A stretch of 64,000 nt of DNA. Source: UBA11957 sp963603285. GTDB lineage: Bacteria > Bacillota > Clostridia > Lachnospirales > Lachnospiraceae. The first letter of the stretch is position 1. Every line of letters starts with the position of its first letter. Made by a program: the position numbers and the translations under genes. This document shows positions 25,893 to 34,930 of this stretch, one piece after another. The notes below the pieces were generated by a model. That model searched no databases and was not told the origin of the DNA. It saw nothing but the letters and a program-made list of their open reading frames with translations. The stretch lies in assembly GCA_963603285.1 (NCBI GenBank), contig CAVCMG010000008.1, positions 1 to 64,000 on the forward strand, in the 5' to 3' direction.

Positions 25893-25985
25893 TTACGGGA
25901 AACTGTAAAAAGTTACATTTTCCCGTAATAGCTCCTCATCGCTCACCTTAGAAAGCTTTTCAATTACCGCTTCTGTCAGTGTCAT
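25893..25985 (-). other. Possible remnant ORF ending in a hairpin
   Basis: A 30-residue frame starts MTLTEAVIEKLSKVSDEELL and stops inside a strong inverted repeat (ATTACGGGAAA at 25892-25902 against TTTCCCGTAAT at 25919-25929, with TGTAA/TTACA inside). The start resembles the N-terminus of small antitoxin-like proteins, so this could be a truncated antitoxin gene in a decayed region. Evidence is thin. Outside this and the small RNA candidate nothing is seen in 25512-26009. Confidence 0.25.
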
Positions 25986-26009
25986 TTCTGTAACTTTACA
26001 TATCTATTC

Positions 26010-26050
26010 TAAAACGGCTGAACCTCTCCCAAAGAAAAAGCCCAGCCGTT
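26010..26050 (-). terminator. Terminator of the ACT-UPF0210 operon
   Basis: AACGGCTG (26013-26020) pairs with CAGCCGTT (26043-26050); on the minus strand the stem is followed by TTTTAGAAT, 16 bases after the UPF0210 stop. Confidence 0.7.
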
Positions 26051-26065
26051 CATTCTTATCATCTC

Positions 26066-27430
26066 TTAGTTTTTAAAGCTGTGGATCGGTGCCGGGATCC
26101 GTCCGGTTCTGCTGACGAAAGCGTCGCAGGAGAAGCTGTTGACCGGCATGATCGGAGCGTAGCCGAGCAGGCCGCCGAATTCTACGATCTCACCGACGCC
26201 CTTGCCGATAACCGGGATCAGACGTACGGCTGTGGTTTTCTGGTTCACCATACCGATGGCTGCCTCATCTGCGATGATACCGGCGATCGTTGTGGCCTTT
26301 GTATCGCCAGGAATGGCGATCATGTCCAGACCGACGGAGCACACACAGGTCATGGCTTCGAGTTTTTCGATGGTCAGTGCACCAGCATTTACCGCATTGA
26401 TCATACCCTGATCCTCACTGACCGGAATAAATGCACCGCTTAAGCCGCCGACATAGGAGGAAGCCATAACGCCGCCCTTTTTCACCTGATCATTTAACAG
26501 CGCCAGAGCTGCTGTCGTGCCCGGTGCACCGGCATGCTCCAGACCGATCTCTTCGAGAATATCCGCTACCGAATCACCGATGGCCGGTGTCGGTGCCAGA
26601 GACAGGTCAATGATACCAAACGGCACACCCAGTCTTCTGGAGGCTTCCTGTGCTACCAGCTGACCCACACGGGTGATCTTGAAGGCTGTCTTTTTGATCG
26701 TCTCACACAGTACTTCGAAATTCTCACCGCGTACCTGTCCCAGTGCATATTTGACAACGCCAGGGCCGCTGACACCGACGTTAATGATCGCATCGGCCTC
26801 TGTCACGCCGTGGAAAGCACCTGCCATAAACGGGTTATCATCCGGCGCATTGCAGAATACAACGAGCTTTGCGCAGCCCAGAGAATCCTGCTCCTTTGTA
26901 GCTTCCGCTGTCTCTTTGACGATCTCGCCCATCAGACGGACGGCATCCATATTGATACCGGTCTTGGTGGAACCCACATTGACCGAGCTGCAGACAAAAT
27001 CGGTGCAGGCCAGTGCTTCCGGAATAGAACGGATCAGAAGCTCGTCTGCCTTTGTCATGCCCTTGGATACCAGCGCGGAATAACCGCCGAGGAAGTTTAC
27101 GCCAACCTCCTTTGCCGCTTTATCCAGCGTCTTTGCCAGTTTCACAAAATCACCTGTTGTCTTGCAGGCGGCGCCGCCGACCAGCGCTGCCGGTGTGATG
27201 GAGATACGCTTATTCACGATCGGGATACCATATTCGGCGGAGATATCCTCTCCGGTCTTTACCAGATCCTTTGCGAGTGTTGTGATCTTTTTGTAAACAT
27301 TTTCACAGACCACATCGATATCGGAGTTCACACAGTCCAGAAGACTGATGCCCATGGTGATGGTACGGACATCCAGATTCTCCTGGTCGATCATTTTGTT
27401 GGTTTCATTTACCTCAAATATATTGATCAT
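26066..27430 (-). CDS. UPF0210 / PFL-family (DUF711) protein
   Basis: A 454-residue member of the UPF0210 family, glycyl-radical-enzyme-fold relatives with no proven reaction. Typical segments are ITMGISLLDCVNSDIDVVC, GVNFLGGYSALVSKGM, GVSGPGVVKYALGQVRGENF and VNSFSCDAFVSRTGRIPAPI. It is almost always found directly after an ACT-domain UPF0237 gene, as here (14-base gap), implying one function for the pair, probably with amino-acid-type ligand sensing by the ACT partner. Confidence 0.92.
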   Translation of the reverse strand: MINIFEVNETNKMIDQENLDVRTITMGISLLDCVNSDIDVVCENVYKKITTLAKDLVKTGEDISAEYGIPIVNKRISITPAALVGGAACKTTGDFVKLAKTLDKAAKEVGVNFLGGYSALVSKGMTKADELLIRSIPEALACTDFVCSSVNVGSTKTGINMDAVRLMGEIVKETAEATKEQDSLGCAKLVVFCNAPDDNPFMAGAFHGVTEADAIINVGVSGPGVVKYALGQVRGENFEVLCETIKKTAFKITRVGQLVAQEASRRLGVPFGIIDLSLAPTPAIGDSVADILEEIGLEHAGAPGTTAALALLNDQVKKGGVMASSYVGGLSGAFIPVSEDQGMINAVNAGALTIEKLEAMTCVCSVGLDMIAIPGDTKATTIAGIIADEAAIGMVNQKTTAVRLIPVIGKGVGEIVEFGGLLGYAPIMPVNSFSCDAFVSRTGRIPAPIHSFKN

Positions 27431-27443
27431 ATGGCACCTCCGA

Positions 27444-27716
27444 TCAGATACGATGCATGCTGGTGAAGATATCCTCCAGCTGACAGCGAATCACCAGTCC
27501 CAGTTCCTTGCCCAGAGCCTCCAGCTCCTCCGCAATAAGAGCCACTTCCTTGGATGCACCGCTGATATCGGTGATCATCATCATATTAAAATAGCCGTCG
27601 ATGATCGTCTGGGAAATATCCAGGATATTGGCCTGATTGTCTGCAAGGTAGGTACAAACCTTTGCAATGATACCTACGGTATCCTTTCCAACAACAGTGA
27701 TGATTGCTTTCTTCAT
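27444..27716 (-). CDS. ACT-domain protein, UPF0237 family
   Basis: A stand-alone ACT domain of 90 residues starting at ATG 27716 (MKKAIITVVGKDTVGIIAKV) with GAGGAGG upstream; the longer open frame runs into the preceding gene and is not used. ACT domains bind small ligands, often amino acids, at a dimer interface. It is paired with UPF0210 downstream and related to the GcvR-type sensors, but the ligand is unknown. Confidence 0.92.
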   Translation of the reverse strand: MKKAIITVVGKDTVGIIAKVCTYLADNQANILDISQTIIDGYFNMMMITDISGASKEVALIAEELEALGKELGLVIRCQLEDIFTSMHRI

Positions 27717-27738
27717 GATAATCCTCCTCATGTATGTA

Positions 27739-28536
27739 TTAAAATTCAATAGCTTCCGATACCATATCTCTGTGTGCCACAGAGATCCGAAAATCAGCCG
27801 CACGATACGGGTTGTCCCCCATCGTAATCTCACTGCAGACTGTCTCAAAGGCCAGTCGCTCATAATTGTTCTCCTGGCTCAAATGGCCAAGAAATATATG
27901 TCCCATATGGTCATGCAGGATACGCCCCAGAAGTCTTCCGGCCGTCTCATTCGACAGATGGCCGCGGTCCGACGCTATACGGCGCTTGAGATAATAGGGA
28001 TAACGCCCGACCTCAAGCATCCGAAGGTCATGATTAGCTTCCAGAAGCAATGTATCCAGACCGGACAGCTGCTCGACGATATACTCGTCATACACGCCCA
28101 TATCCGTAGCCACCGCCGCCGTTTTGCCGCCGTTTTCAAAACGATAGCCCACCGGCTCCGCCGCATCGTGGGATATCCGGAAAGGGTGGATCGTCATATC
28201 CCCGATCACCGTATCCTTATCCGGCTCGATTGCATGAAAAATACCTTCCGGCAGCTTTCCGATTGGCTGGGTTCTCTCAATCTCATCGATCGTGCCCTGT
28301 GTCGCATAAATCGGTATGCCAAACTTTCTGGCCAGCACGCCCAGCCCCTTGATATGGTCGCTGTGCTCATGCGTCACAAAGATCCCGTCAAGCTCTGTCA
28401 TGCTGCGATCTAAAGACTCCACGCCGGCAATCGCCCGTTTGCCACTGATACCTGCATCCACAAGAAAGGACGTTTCCTCCGAGCCAACAAAGATACAGTT
28501 TCCGCTGCTTCCGCTGGCTATGCTGCACATTTTCAT
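27739..28536 (-). CDS. MBL-fold metallo-hydrolase, WalJ/YycJ-like
   Basis: Zinc-dependent hydrolase fold of 265 residues. The metal-binding motif HEHSDH is in FVTHEHSDHIKGLGVL, with further ligands in LEANHDLRML and the C-terminal GHLSQENN. The start MCSIASGSSGNCIFVGSEET is characteristic of the WalJ/YycJ group, linked in other Firmicutes to DNA metabolism and cell-wall stress. Here it is not next to a WalRK system but abuts coaE with no gap. Confidence 0.88.
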   Translation of the reverse strand: MKMCSIASGSSGNCIFVGSEETSFLVDAGISGKRAIAGVESLDRSMTELDGIFVTHEHSDHIKGLGVLARKFGIPIYATQGTIDEIERTQPIGKLPEGIFHAIEPDKDTVIGDMTIHPFRISHDAAEPVGYRFENGGKTAAVATDMGVYDEYIVEQLSGLDTLLLEANHDLRMLEVGRYPYYLKRRIASDRGHLSNETAGRLLGRILHDHMGHIFLGHLSQENNYERLAFETVCSEITMGDNPYRAADFRISVAHRDMVSEAIEF

Positions 28537-29124
28537 TTACGTATGCATCCTTTCTTTGATCTGTTCTTTCGTCTGTTCCAGACTGCCGCTGTTGTCCACA
28601 GTAAACGCAGCCCGGCGTCTGAACTCTGTCTCTGTCATCTGCTTTGCCATGATCCCTTCGATCTTTGCATCCGTGTAGCCACGGCTTTCCTTCAGTCGTC
28701 GGCGTCTGACAGACACATCTGTATAAATATACCACACCTCATCGCAAAAATCATCATATTTATCTTCTAAAAGTAAAGCAGCTTCGACAAAACAATATGC
28801 CCTGCCCACTTTTCTTTCCTCCGCAATCTGTTCCAGAATATAATTCCGGATCGCCGGATGCATGATCTGGTTCTGGATCTTTAATTCCTCCGGATCGGAA
28901 AATACGATTTCTGCGACTTTCGTCCGGTTTACACTGCCATCGGCCCGCAGGATTCCTCTGCCAAAATGGGCAACCATCTGCGTATAGCAGGACATCCCCG
29001 GCTCCATCAGAAGATGCCCGACACTGTCAGCTTTCAGAATCCGTGCATTGTACTCCTGTTCCAGAATATCCATCACCGCACTTTTTCCGCAGCCCACACC
29101 GCCGGTAATACCTATTACTTTCAT
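28537..29124 (-). CDS. coaE: Dephospho-CoA kinase
   Basis: Last step of coenzyme A synthesis: phosphorylates the 3'-OH of dephospho-CoA. The 195-residue product has the P-loop GITGGVGCGKSAVMDIL, DSVGHLLMEPG, and VEAALLLEDKYDDFCDEVWYIY as the CoA-binding lid region. It lies between polA and the MBL hydrolase, the common clostridial position next to polA. CoaD, the preceding step, is at 54.7-55.1 kb. Confidence 0.95.
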   Translation of the reverse strand: MKVIGITGGVGCGKSAVMDILEQEYNARILKADSVGHLLMEPGMSCYTQMVAHFGRGILRADGSVNRTKVAEIVFSDPEELKIQNQIMHPAIRNYILEQIAEERKVGRAYCFVEAALLLEDKYDDFCDEVWYIYTDVSVRRRRLKESRGYTDAKIEGIMAKQMTETEFRRRAAFTVDNSGSLEQTKEQIKERMHT

Positions 29125-29196
29125 ATATAGTTCCTTATATCACAGCAGTGTTCCGGTAACAGCGATATCCTGCCCTTACCAGAACACATATTTTTC

Positions 29197-31827
29197 TTAT
29201 TTTGCCTCATACCAGCTGTTTCCGGTGTGCAGATCGATTTCCAGATCTACCGCCAGATTTGCGGCATGCATCATTTCTTCTGTGAGAATCTTTCTCACCT
29301 GTTCTTCTTCCTCCACAGCCGTCTCGATCAGCAGCTCATCGTGTACCTGCAGGATCAGACGGGAATGTAAATTTTCCTCCCTCAGCCGTCTGTCCACGCC
29401 CAGCATCGCAAATTTGATGATATCCGCTGCCGTGCCCTGGATCGGGGAATTCATCGCCACACGCTCACCGAAGGAACGCTGCATGAAATTGGAAGATTTC
29501 AGCTCCGGCACCGGGCGTCTGCGTCCAAACATCGTGGTCACGTAGCCCTTTTCCTTTGCCTCACTGACCGCATTGTCCAGAAATGTCTTGATACCCGGAT
29601 ACGTTTCAAAGTACCGTTTGATATAGCCTTCGGCTTCTTTTCTCGTGATACTTAAGCCCTGACTTAAACCAAACGAACTGATGCCATACACGATACCGAA
29701 ATTGACCGCCTTGGCATTTCTTCGCTGCAGATCCGTCACCTCGTCAAACGGCACATGGAATACCTGTGACGCTGTGATCCTGTGGATATCGCTCTCTGCC
29801 CGGTACGCTTCGATCAGCGCCTGATCTCCGGAAAAATGTGCCAGCACGCGAAGCTCGATCTGGGAATAATCGGCATCCATAAAGACGAAACCATCTGCCG
29901 GTACAAATACCTTTCGAAGCAGCCGTCCAAGCTCTGTACGCACGGGGATATTCTGTAGATTCGGTTCAGTACTGCTGATCCGGCCTGTCGCTGTGATCGT
30001 CTGGTTAAAGGTACTGTGGATACGACCATCCTCTGCAATACAGGTCACCAGTCCGTCGGCATAGGTCGATTTCAGCTTCGTCAGCTGACGGTACTCGAGA
30101 ATATCCGATACGATCGGCGCCTCCGGTGCCAGCTTTTCCAGCACATCCGCAGCCGTGGAATACCCGGTCTTTGTCTTTTTTCCACCAGGCAGCTGCAGCT
30201 TTTCAAACAGGATCACGCCCAGCTGCTTCGGCGAATTGATATTGAAGTTTTCTCCGGCCTTTTCATAGATCGCCTGTTCCAGCTCACTGATCCGGCCTTC
30301 CAGCTGTTTTCCATAGTCGATCAGCTCCTGCCGTTCCACAAGGATACCGGCCTCTTCCATATGATACAGCGTATATAAAAGCGGCAGTTCGAGATCGGTA
30401 TACAAATGATCCATCCCCTGCTCTTTCAGCGCCTCCATCATCGGCGGAAAAGCCATAGCTGACGTATATGCCTGACAACAGGTTTGTGTGCGGTAAGCCG
30501 CAGCCAGCTTTTCTGCCGATGCCTTTTTCTTATCCGCAAACAGGTCTTCCTTTCCCGGCAGCGTCACTGACAGATACTCGGCTGCCACGGCATCGTAGAG
30601 ATATTCCGATTTCAGCGGATTTAACAGATATGCCGCCAGTGAAATATCCTGCAGCTCTTTACGCTCTGTCAGACCGACGCTGTGCAGAAGCCCCTTGATA
30701 TCCATTGTACAAAAGCACGGACTCTTTGTGGCCAGCTGCTGCAGATCATCCATCAGTCCGGCCCGGGTAACAAAGCCCTGTGCCGGAATATAATAGGTTC
30801 CGTCCTCCGGCAGGCATACCGCCAGACCCTCGTATCCCTCTTCCAGGCAGAGTGCCGCGCCCACACGTTCAGCTGCGGCAACCTTTTCCAGAAGCGTCTG
30901 TACTTCACCAAAATCCGTCACATCCACAAAGGTGTCGGTAATATCCACGCGGCGGCTGTCCTCCGAAAACCGTCCCAGCAGGTTTTTAAATTCCAGCCGT
31001 TTGCACCAGTCGTACGCCTCCGGAGTATAGAAATCCTCCACCTTCGCCACTTCCAGAACAAACTCCACCGGACTGTCGGTATTGATCGTTGCCAGTGTTT
31101 TCGAAAGCTCAGCCAGATCATAATGCTCTTCAAAGGCCAGCTTTGCCTTGTTCGGTTTGATCTCTGCCCTGTGTTCGTAGGCATTTTCAATACTGCCGTA
31201 AGCTACGACCAGCTTTGTTGCCGTCTTTTCACCGACGCCGGGCAGACCCGGAATATTATCGGAGCTGTCGCCCATCAGCGCTTTCAGCTCAATGATCTGC
31301 TTCGGCGTCACCTGATACGCTTCGATGACATCCTTTGTATAATAATCCTCGATCACGGTCTTGCCACCGCGGGTCTTAGGAATACGGATCTTGACCTTGT
31401 CCGTGGCCAGCTGCAAAAGGTCGCGGTCACCGGAAACGATCGTTACGTCCAGTCCATCCCGCTCGCATCGTCCGGCGATCGTACCGAGGATATCGTCCGC
31501 CTCGTAACCCTCCATGGATACGGTCGGAATCTGCATTGCCTGCAGCACTTCCTTGATCACCGGCACCTGTTCTCTTAATTCCTCCGGCATCGCATGGCGC
31601 GTACCCTTGTAGGCCTCGTACATCTTGTGCCGGAATGTCGGCGCATGCAGGTCAAAGGCCACTGCCAGATACTGCGGCTGCTCCTCGTCCAGAATACGAA
31701 ACATGATATTTAAAAAGCCGTATACCGCATTGGTATGCAGTCCTTCTGCATTCGTCAGATCCGGCACACCATAAAACGCACGGTTCAGGATGCTGTGCCC
31801 GTCGATCAGTACTATTTTTTCTGCCAT
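29197..31827 (-). CDS. polA: DNA polymerase I
   Basis: Repair and Okazaki-fragment polymerase, 876 residues. An N-terminal 5'-3' exonuclease domain (about 1-290; YLAVAFDLHAPTFRHKMY, GVGEKTATKLV) is followed by a degenerate 3'-5' exonuclease domain lacking the acidic proofreading residues, as in Bacillus. The polymerase domain carries motif A (DADYSQIELRVLAHFSGD), motif B (RRNAKAVNFGIVYGISSFG) and motif C (LQVHDELLIE). It is likely cotranscribed with coaE. Confidence 0.97.
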   Translation of the reverse strand: MAEKIVLIDGHSILNRAFYGVPDLTNAEGLHTNAVYGFLNIMFRILDEEQPQYLAVAFDLHAPTFRHKMYEAYKGTRHAMPEELREQVPVIKEVLQAMQIPTVSMEGYEADDILGTIAGRCERDGLDVTIVSGDRDLLQLATDKVKIRIPKTRGGKTVIEDYYTKDVIEAYQVTPKQIIELKALMGDSSDNIPGLPGVGEKTATKLVVAYGSIENAYEHRAEIKPNKAKLAFEEHYDLAELSKTLATINTDSPVEFVLEVAKVEDFYTPEAYDWCKRLEFKNLLGRFSEDSRRVDITDTFVDVTDFGEVQTLLEKVAAAERVGAALCLEEGYEGLAVCLPEDGTYYIPAQGFVTRAGLMDDLQQLATKSPCFCTMDIKGLLHSVGLTERKELQDISLAAYLLNPLKSEYLYDAVAAEYLSVTLPGKEDLFADKKKASAEKLAAAYRTQTCCQAYTSAMAFPPMMEALKEQGMDHLYTDLELPLLYTLYHMEEAGILVERQELIDYGKQLEGRISELEQAIYEKAGENFNINSPKQLGVILFEKLQLPGGKKTKTGYSTAADVLEKLAPEAPIVSDILEYRQLTKLKSTYADGLVTCIAEDGRIHSTFNQTITATGRISSTEPNLQNIPVRTELGRLLRKVFVPADGFVFMDADYSQIELRVLAHFSGDQALIEAYRAESDIHRITASQVFHVPFDEVTDLQRRNAKAVNFGIVYGISSFGLSQGLSITRKEAEGYIKRYFETYPGIKTFLDNAVSEAKEKGYVTTMFGRRRPVPELKSSNFMQRSFGERVAMNSPIQGTAADIIKFAMLGVDRRLREENLHSRLILQVHDELLIETAVEEEEQVRKILTEEMMHAANLAVDLEIDLHTGNSWYEAK

Positions 31828-31851
31828 ATTGTCCTCCGTCAGCCTGTCCGT

Positions 31852-32220
31852 TTAAAAGGGCAGGAATATATTTCGTATCACCATGCCAAAGGCCGGCGTT
31901 CTGGAAAATACCACCAGAAGTACCAGCGCCACGATCAGCACAAATAAGATTACATGCAACGCGACGTAATACCGGTGCTCCCGCCGGACTCTTTTGTGTG
32001 CCTCGTCCAGCGAATGCTGCAGACGCAGAGGGATATTGTAGCCCTCTCCGTCATTCTTTTCCAGATAATGAAGCGCCACAGCCACCGTATAGTAGGTTTC
32101 CAGCTCTTCATAACAGGACGGACACGTATCCACATGCTTCAAAAAAGCGTCCAGCTCGCCTGTGCTCATCTTGTGATTGACAAAACGATCCATATTTTTG
32201 ATTGCTTCTTCGCATTTCAT
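31852..32220 (-). CDS. Zinc-finger (zf-HC2-like) single-pass membrane protein
   Basis: A 122-residue protein with an N-terminal anti-sigma-type zinc finger: C3, H29, C33 and C36 (HVDTCPSC), a charged middle and one C-terminal membrane segment (about 86-107, HVILFVLIVALVLLVVF). The architecture is that of an anti-sigma factor, but no sigma factor gene is adjacent; neighbours are dut (13 bases upstream) and polA. It may act on a distant sigma factor or have another membrane role. Confidence 0.75.
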   Translation of the reverse strand: MKCEEAIKNMDRFVNHKMSTGELDAFLKHVDTCPSCYEELETYYTVAVALHYLEKNDGEGYNIPLRLQHSLDEAHKRVRREHRYYVALHVILFVLIVALVLLVVFSRTPAFGMVIRNIFLPF

Positions 32221-32232
32221 AGGATGACTCCC

Positions 32233-32667
32233 TTATCTTGTACCGGTACTGCCGATACCTCCACGGTCTTCATGCTCCAGCCGCGTAACCTCTTCAAAGA
32301 CCAGCTGTGGCTGATGCTTCTCGATCCTGAACTGGCAGATCCGCTCATTTTTGCCGATCTTCGTATCCCGGAGCGCATAGGCCGGCATAAACCACCAGTC
32401 GTTCGGTCCGCAGTAGGTCTCGTCGATAATGCCGCAATGATTGGTCTGGATGATGCCAAAATTTTTGAAGGTAGAGCTTCTCGGTACGACATGCGCCTCA
32501 TAGCCTTCCGGAAGCTGCATGGCAATCCCCAGCGGAATCAGCTTAAACTCTCCGGCCTTCATCTCGATATTCTCCGCGGCACGCAGATCAATCCAGTCCG
32601 ATTTGCCGTCGATGTAGCGCAGCTTTTCTATTGTTTCATCTTTGTACTGTATCTTAATTTTTTCCAT
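32233..32667 (-). CDS. dut: dUTP diphosphatase
   Basis: Hydrolyses dUTP to dUMP, limiting uracil in DNA and feeding dTMP synthesis. The 144-residue trimeric-type enzyme starts at ATG 32667 (MEKIKIQYKDETIEKL) behind GGAGG. All five motifs are present: DLRAAENI, PRSSTFKNFG, GIIDETYCGPND, ERICQFRIEK and RGGIGSTG. It heads a minus-strand run with the zinc-finger gene and polA. Confidence 0.93.
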   Translation of the reverse strand: MEKIKIQYKDETIEKLRYIDGKSDWIDLRAAENIEMKAGEFKLIPLGIAMQLPEGYEAHVVPRSSTFKNFGIIQTNHCGIIDETYCGPNDWWFMPAYALRDTKIGKNERICQFRIEKHQPQLVFEEVTRLEHEDRGGIGSTGTR

Positions 32668-32714
32668 AAAAAGCCTCCGTAAACATTTGAAATCAGTATA
32701 GCATACTGCCACAC

Positions 32715-32750
32715 AAAAAAAAAGGAGCAAAAGCCTTTCGCCTTTACTCC
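32715..32750 (-). terminator. Strong terminator between the GGDEF/EAL gene and dut
   Basis: On the minus strand a GGAG...CTCC stem with internal AAAGGC/GCTTTT pairing is followed by nine T's. It ends the feoA-GGDEF/EAL transcript about 165 bases past the stop and insulates dut. Confidence 0.85.
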
Positions 32751-32755
32751 CCTTG

Positions 32756-32908
32756 CAGCTTATGTTACAGTTCACAGGTATCCTGCGAACTGTAACGTTC
32801 GCAGCCCTCATGCAAAATTTTGCTTCGCAAAAGGAGGGCTGCTCACACCTGAATCACTTTCATACGCATCTGAACAGCAAGTGTTCAGATGCTGAGCGAA
32901 CAGTAACC
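32756..32908. repeat. Cluster of three nested hairpins, element 3
   Basis: Between the GGDEF/EAL stop and its terminator lie three strong hairpins: GTTACAGTTC...GAACTGTAAC (32765-32796), GCAGCCCTC...GAGGGCTGC (32801-32842) with an inner GCAAAA/TTTTGC, and GCATCTGAACA...TGTTCAGATGC (32866-32892). The outer segments (AGCT..GTTAC.GTTC and GAAC.GTAAC.AGCT) can also pair, closing the whole as one multi-branched structure. There is no ORF. Similar hairpin blocks are common in Lachnospiraceae intergenic DNA as far as I recall. Confidence 0.6.
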
Positions 32909-32911
32909 AGC

Positions 32912-34915
32912 TTATACAGCGACCTTCTCCTTGTTTTTCTGTCCACCAAACAGAATATCCGAGAAATCCTCCAGCGGCATCGGGCGGTAATAATAATAGC
33001 CCTGCAGCTCATCACAGCCCTCTTCGATCAGAAAATCTGCCGCTTCCTTTGTCTCTACGCCCTCGCAGACGATCGTCTTGTTGGTTCGTTTCAGCAGATG
33101 GAAGATCTCCTGCAGGACAATACGGCCATTTTCACTTAACGTATCGCCCAGAAACTTCTTATCGATCTTCACTTCATCAAACATGATATCCTTCAGACTG
33201 TTCAGTGAAGAATAGCCCGAACCAAAATCGTCCATCGAAATCCGTATGCCATAGCCATGCAGGATCGTGATCATACGATTTACAGCCTCGATATTATGGA
33301 TATAGGCATTCTCCGTGATCTCAAAGATCAGGTATCTCGTATTTATGCCATACTGCCGGATCAGATCCAGCAGACGGCTGGTGAAGCTTTCGATATTTTT
33401 GAAATGGGACGGAGAAACATTTAGAGACAGTGCCACCGGACAGATCTTGTCATTCTTGTGTTCTTTCATCCAGGCAAACGTCTTTTCATAGACATAGAAG
33501 TCCAGAACGTCGATTTCTCCCGTTTCTTCCAGCACCGGAATAAAGCTGTCCGGTGTCCAGAAGGAACCATCCTCCCGCTGCCAGCGCACCAGCACTTCGG
33601 CACTGGTCATTTTGCCATTGCCGCCGGAAATCTTTGGCTGGAAATACAGGACAAATTCCTCCCTGTCCAACGCCTGCTGGAACGAATGCAGAACCTCTGC
33701 ACGCTGCAGCTCCGCTTCCTCCAGCCGCTGCGTATAGACACACAGACCATCGATCGTCTCTGTTGCCTTTCTTCTGGCACTGTTGGCATGGGAGATCACC
33801 TTTTCTGTTTTTTCCTCCTTGCCCTGTACAAAACAGATTCCCGCCGTCAGGCAGAAATACTGGATCGGATATTCACTGGCGATCTGTTCAGTGATCTTCT
33901 GCTTAAATTCCTGAAAACGCCCGGTAAATTCCTTTTTGCTCTCTGTGGTACAGTCCGCCACGCAGACAAATACATCCGAATGGAATCTTCCGGCAAAAAC
34001 CACACCGTCAAGATGCTGCAGACAGCAAAGGATCCGTTTCAGGATCTCATTGCCCACGGCAAACCCCCAGTAGTCGTTGATCAGATGAAATTCCCGCACA
34101 TCCATCATACAAAAAGCGTACCGGCAGTCCTCCGATGCATTATTAAACAATGTAAACAATTTTCGGGACAGTGCATCTGCGGAAATGCTCTGCAGCATTC
34201 GCTCTCCACCCGCTGTGCAGAGTCCTCCTGCCATCTGCCCTGCCCGGGATTTTTTCTGGATCTTATCCTGATACATCCTGGCATCTGCAATTTTCATCAG
34301 ATCCTTGATCAGATAATAATGATTTTTATAGCTGACTTCATACCCCACCGCATAGCTGATCGGATGTATGGCGGTCTGGTTATACGCCTGCACACCTTCC
34401 TCCAGCTTTTCATGCAGCGATTCCAGCTCCTCCATCGTCGTATGTTCCTGCACGATCAGAAATTCATCGCCGCCAAAGCGGGCCAGAAAGCTGTTTTCGT
34501 TGAGAATCCTTGTCAGAAGCACTGCAAAATTGCGGATAAACGCATCACCCTCATCATGTCCGTAGGTATCGTTGATCACTTTCAGATTGTTCAGGTCAAA
34601 CATCATTACGCCCACATTCAGCGTATCCTCTTTGTCCTCGAGCTGGGCCAGCTTTTTCTCCAGACTCTTCTTATTATGAATACCGGCCACATCAATGGAT
34701 GCACTCTGCATAACGCCCTGACAGTAATCCTTCAATGCCAGGGTCAGAGAAGCGCCAAGGATTGCCAGTCCCAGCATGACCATACTGAAAAAGGCCATCA
34801 GTTCCCTCTCCTGTCGGCTCATTCGCAAAAAATCCAGCAGCACCCAGGCAAAAAACGCCAGGAACAAAAGCAGCAGGACATTACATATCCCCAGTATCTT
34901 TTTATTCGTCTTCAT
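32912..34915 (-). CDS. Membrane GGDEF/EAL cyclic-di-GMP protein with a second degenerate GGDEF
   Basis: 667 residues: two N-terminal membrane helices (about 7-30 and 41-61), a first GGDEF domain with intact GGDEF at 148-152 (ARFGGDEFLIV), a second GGDEF-like domain whose signature is HSDVF (about 312-316) and therefore likely inactive, and a C-terminal EAL domain (about 410-655). The EAL triad reads EVL (440-442), but the phosphodiesterase residues NVSPSHF, EITENAY, DDFGSGYSS, KIDKKF and EGVET are present, so it is probably an active c-di-GMP hydrolase with possible synthase activity. It follows feoA by 15 bases and likely shares its promoter. Confidence 0.9.
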   Translation of the reverse strand: MKTNKKILGICNVLLLLFLAFFAWVLLDFLRMSRQERELMAFFSMVMLGLAILGASLTLALKDYCQGVMQSASIDVAGIHNKKSLEKKLAQLEDKEDTLNVGVMMFDLNNLKVINDTYGHDEGDAFIRNFAVLLTRILNENSFLARFGGDEFLIVQEHTTMEELESLHEKLEEGVQAYNQTAIHPISYAVGYEVSYKNHYYLIKDLMKIADARMYQDKIQKKSRAGQMAGGLCTAGGERMLQSISADALSRKLFTLFNNASEDCRYAFCMMDVREFHLINDYWGFAVGNEILKRILCCLQHLDGVVFAGRFHSDVFVCVADCTTESKKEFTGRFQEFKQKITEQIASEYPIQYFCLTAGICFVQGKEEKTEKVISHANSARRKATETIDGLCVYTQRLEEAELQRAEVLHSFQQALDREEFVLYFQPKISGGNGKMTSAEVLVRWQREDGSFWTPDSFIPVLEETGEIDVLDFYVYEKTFAWMKEHKNDKICPVALSLNVSPSHFKNIESFTSRLLDLIRQYGINTRYLIFEITENAYIHNIEAVNRMITILHGYGIRISMDDFGSGYSSLNSLKDIMFDEVKIDKKFLGDTLSENGRIVLQEIFHLLKRTNKTIVCEGVETKEAADFLIEEGCDELQGYYYYRPMPLEDFSDILFGGQKNKEKVAV

Positions 34916-34930
34916 CTTTTTGTCTCATCC

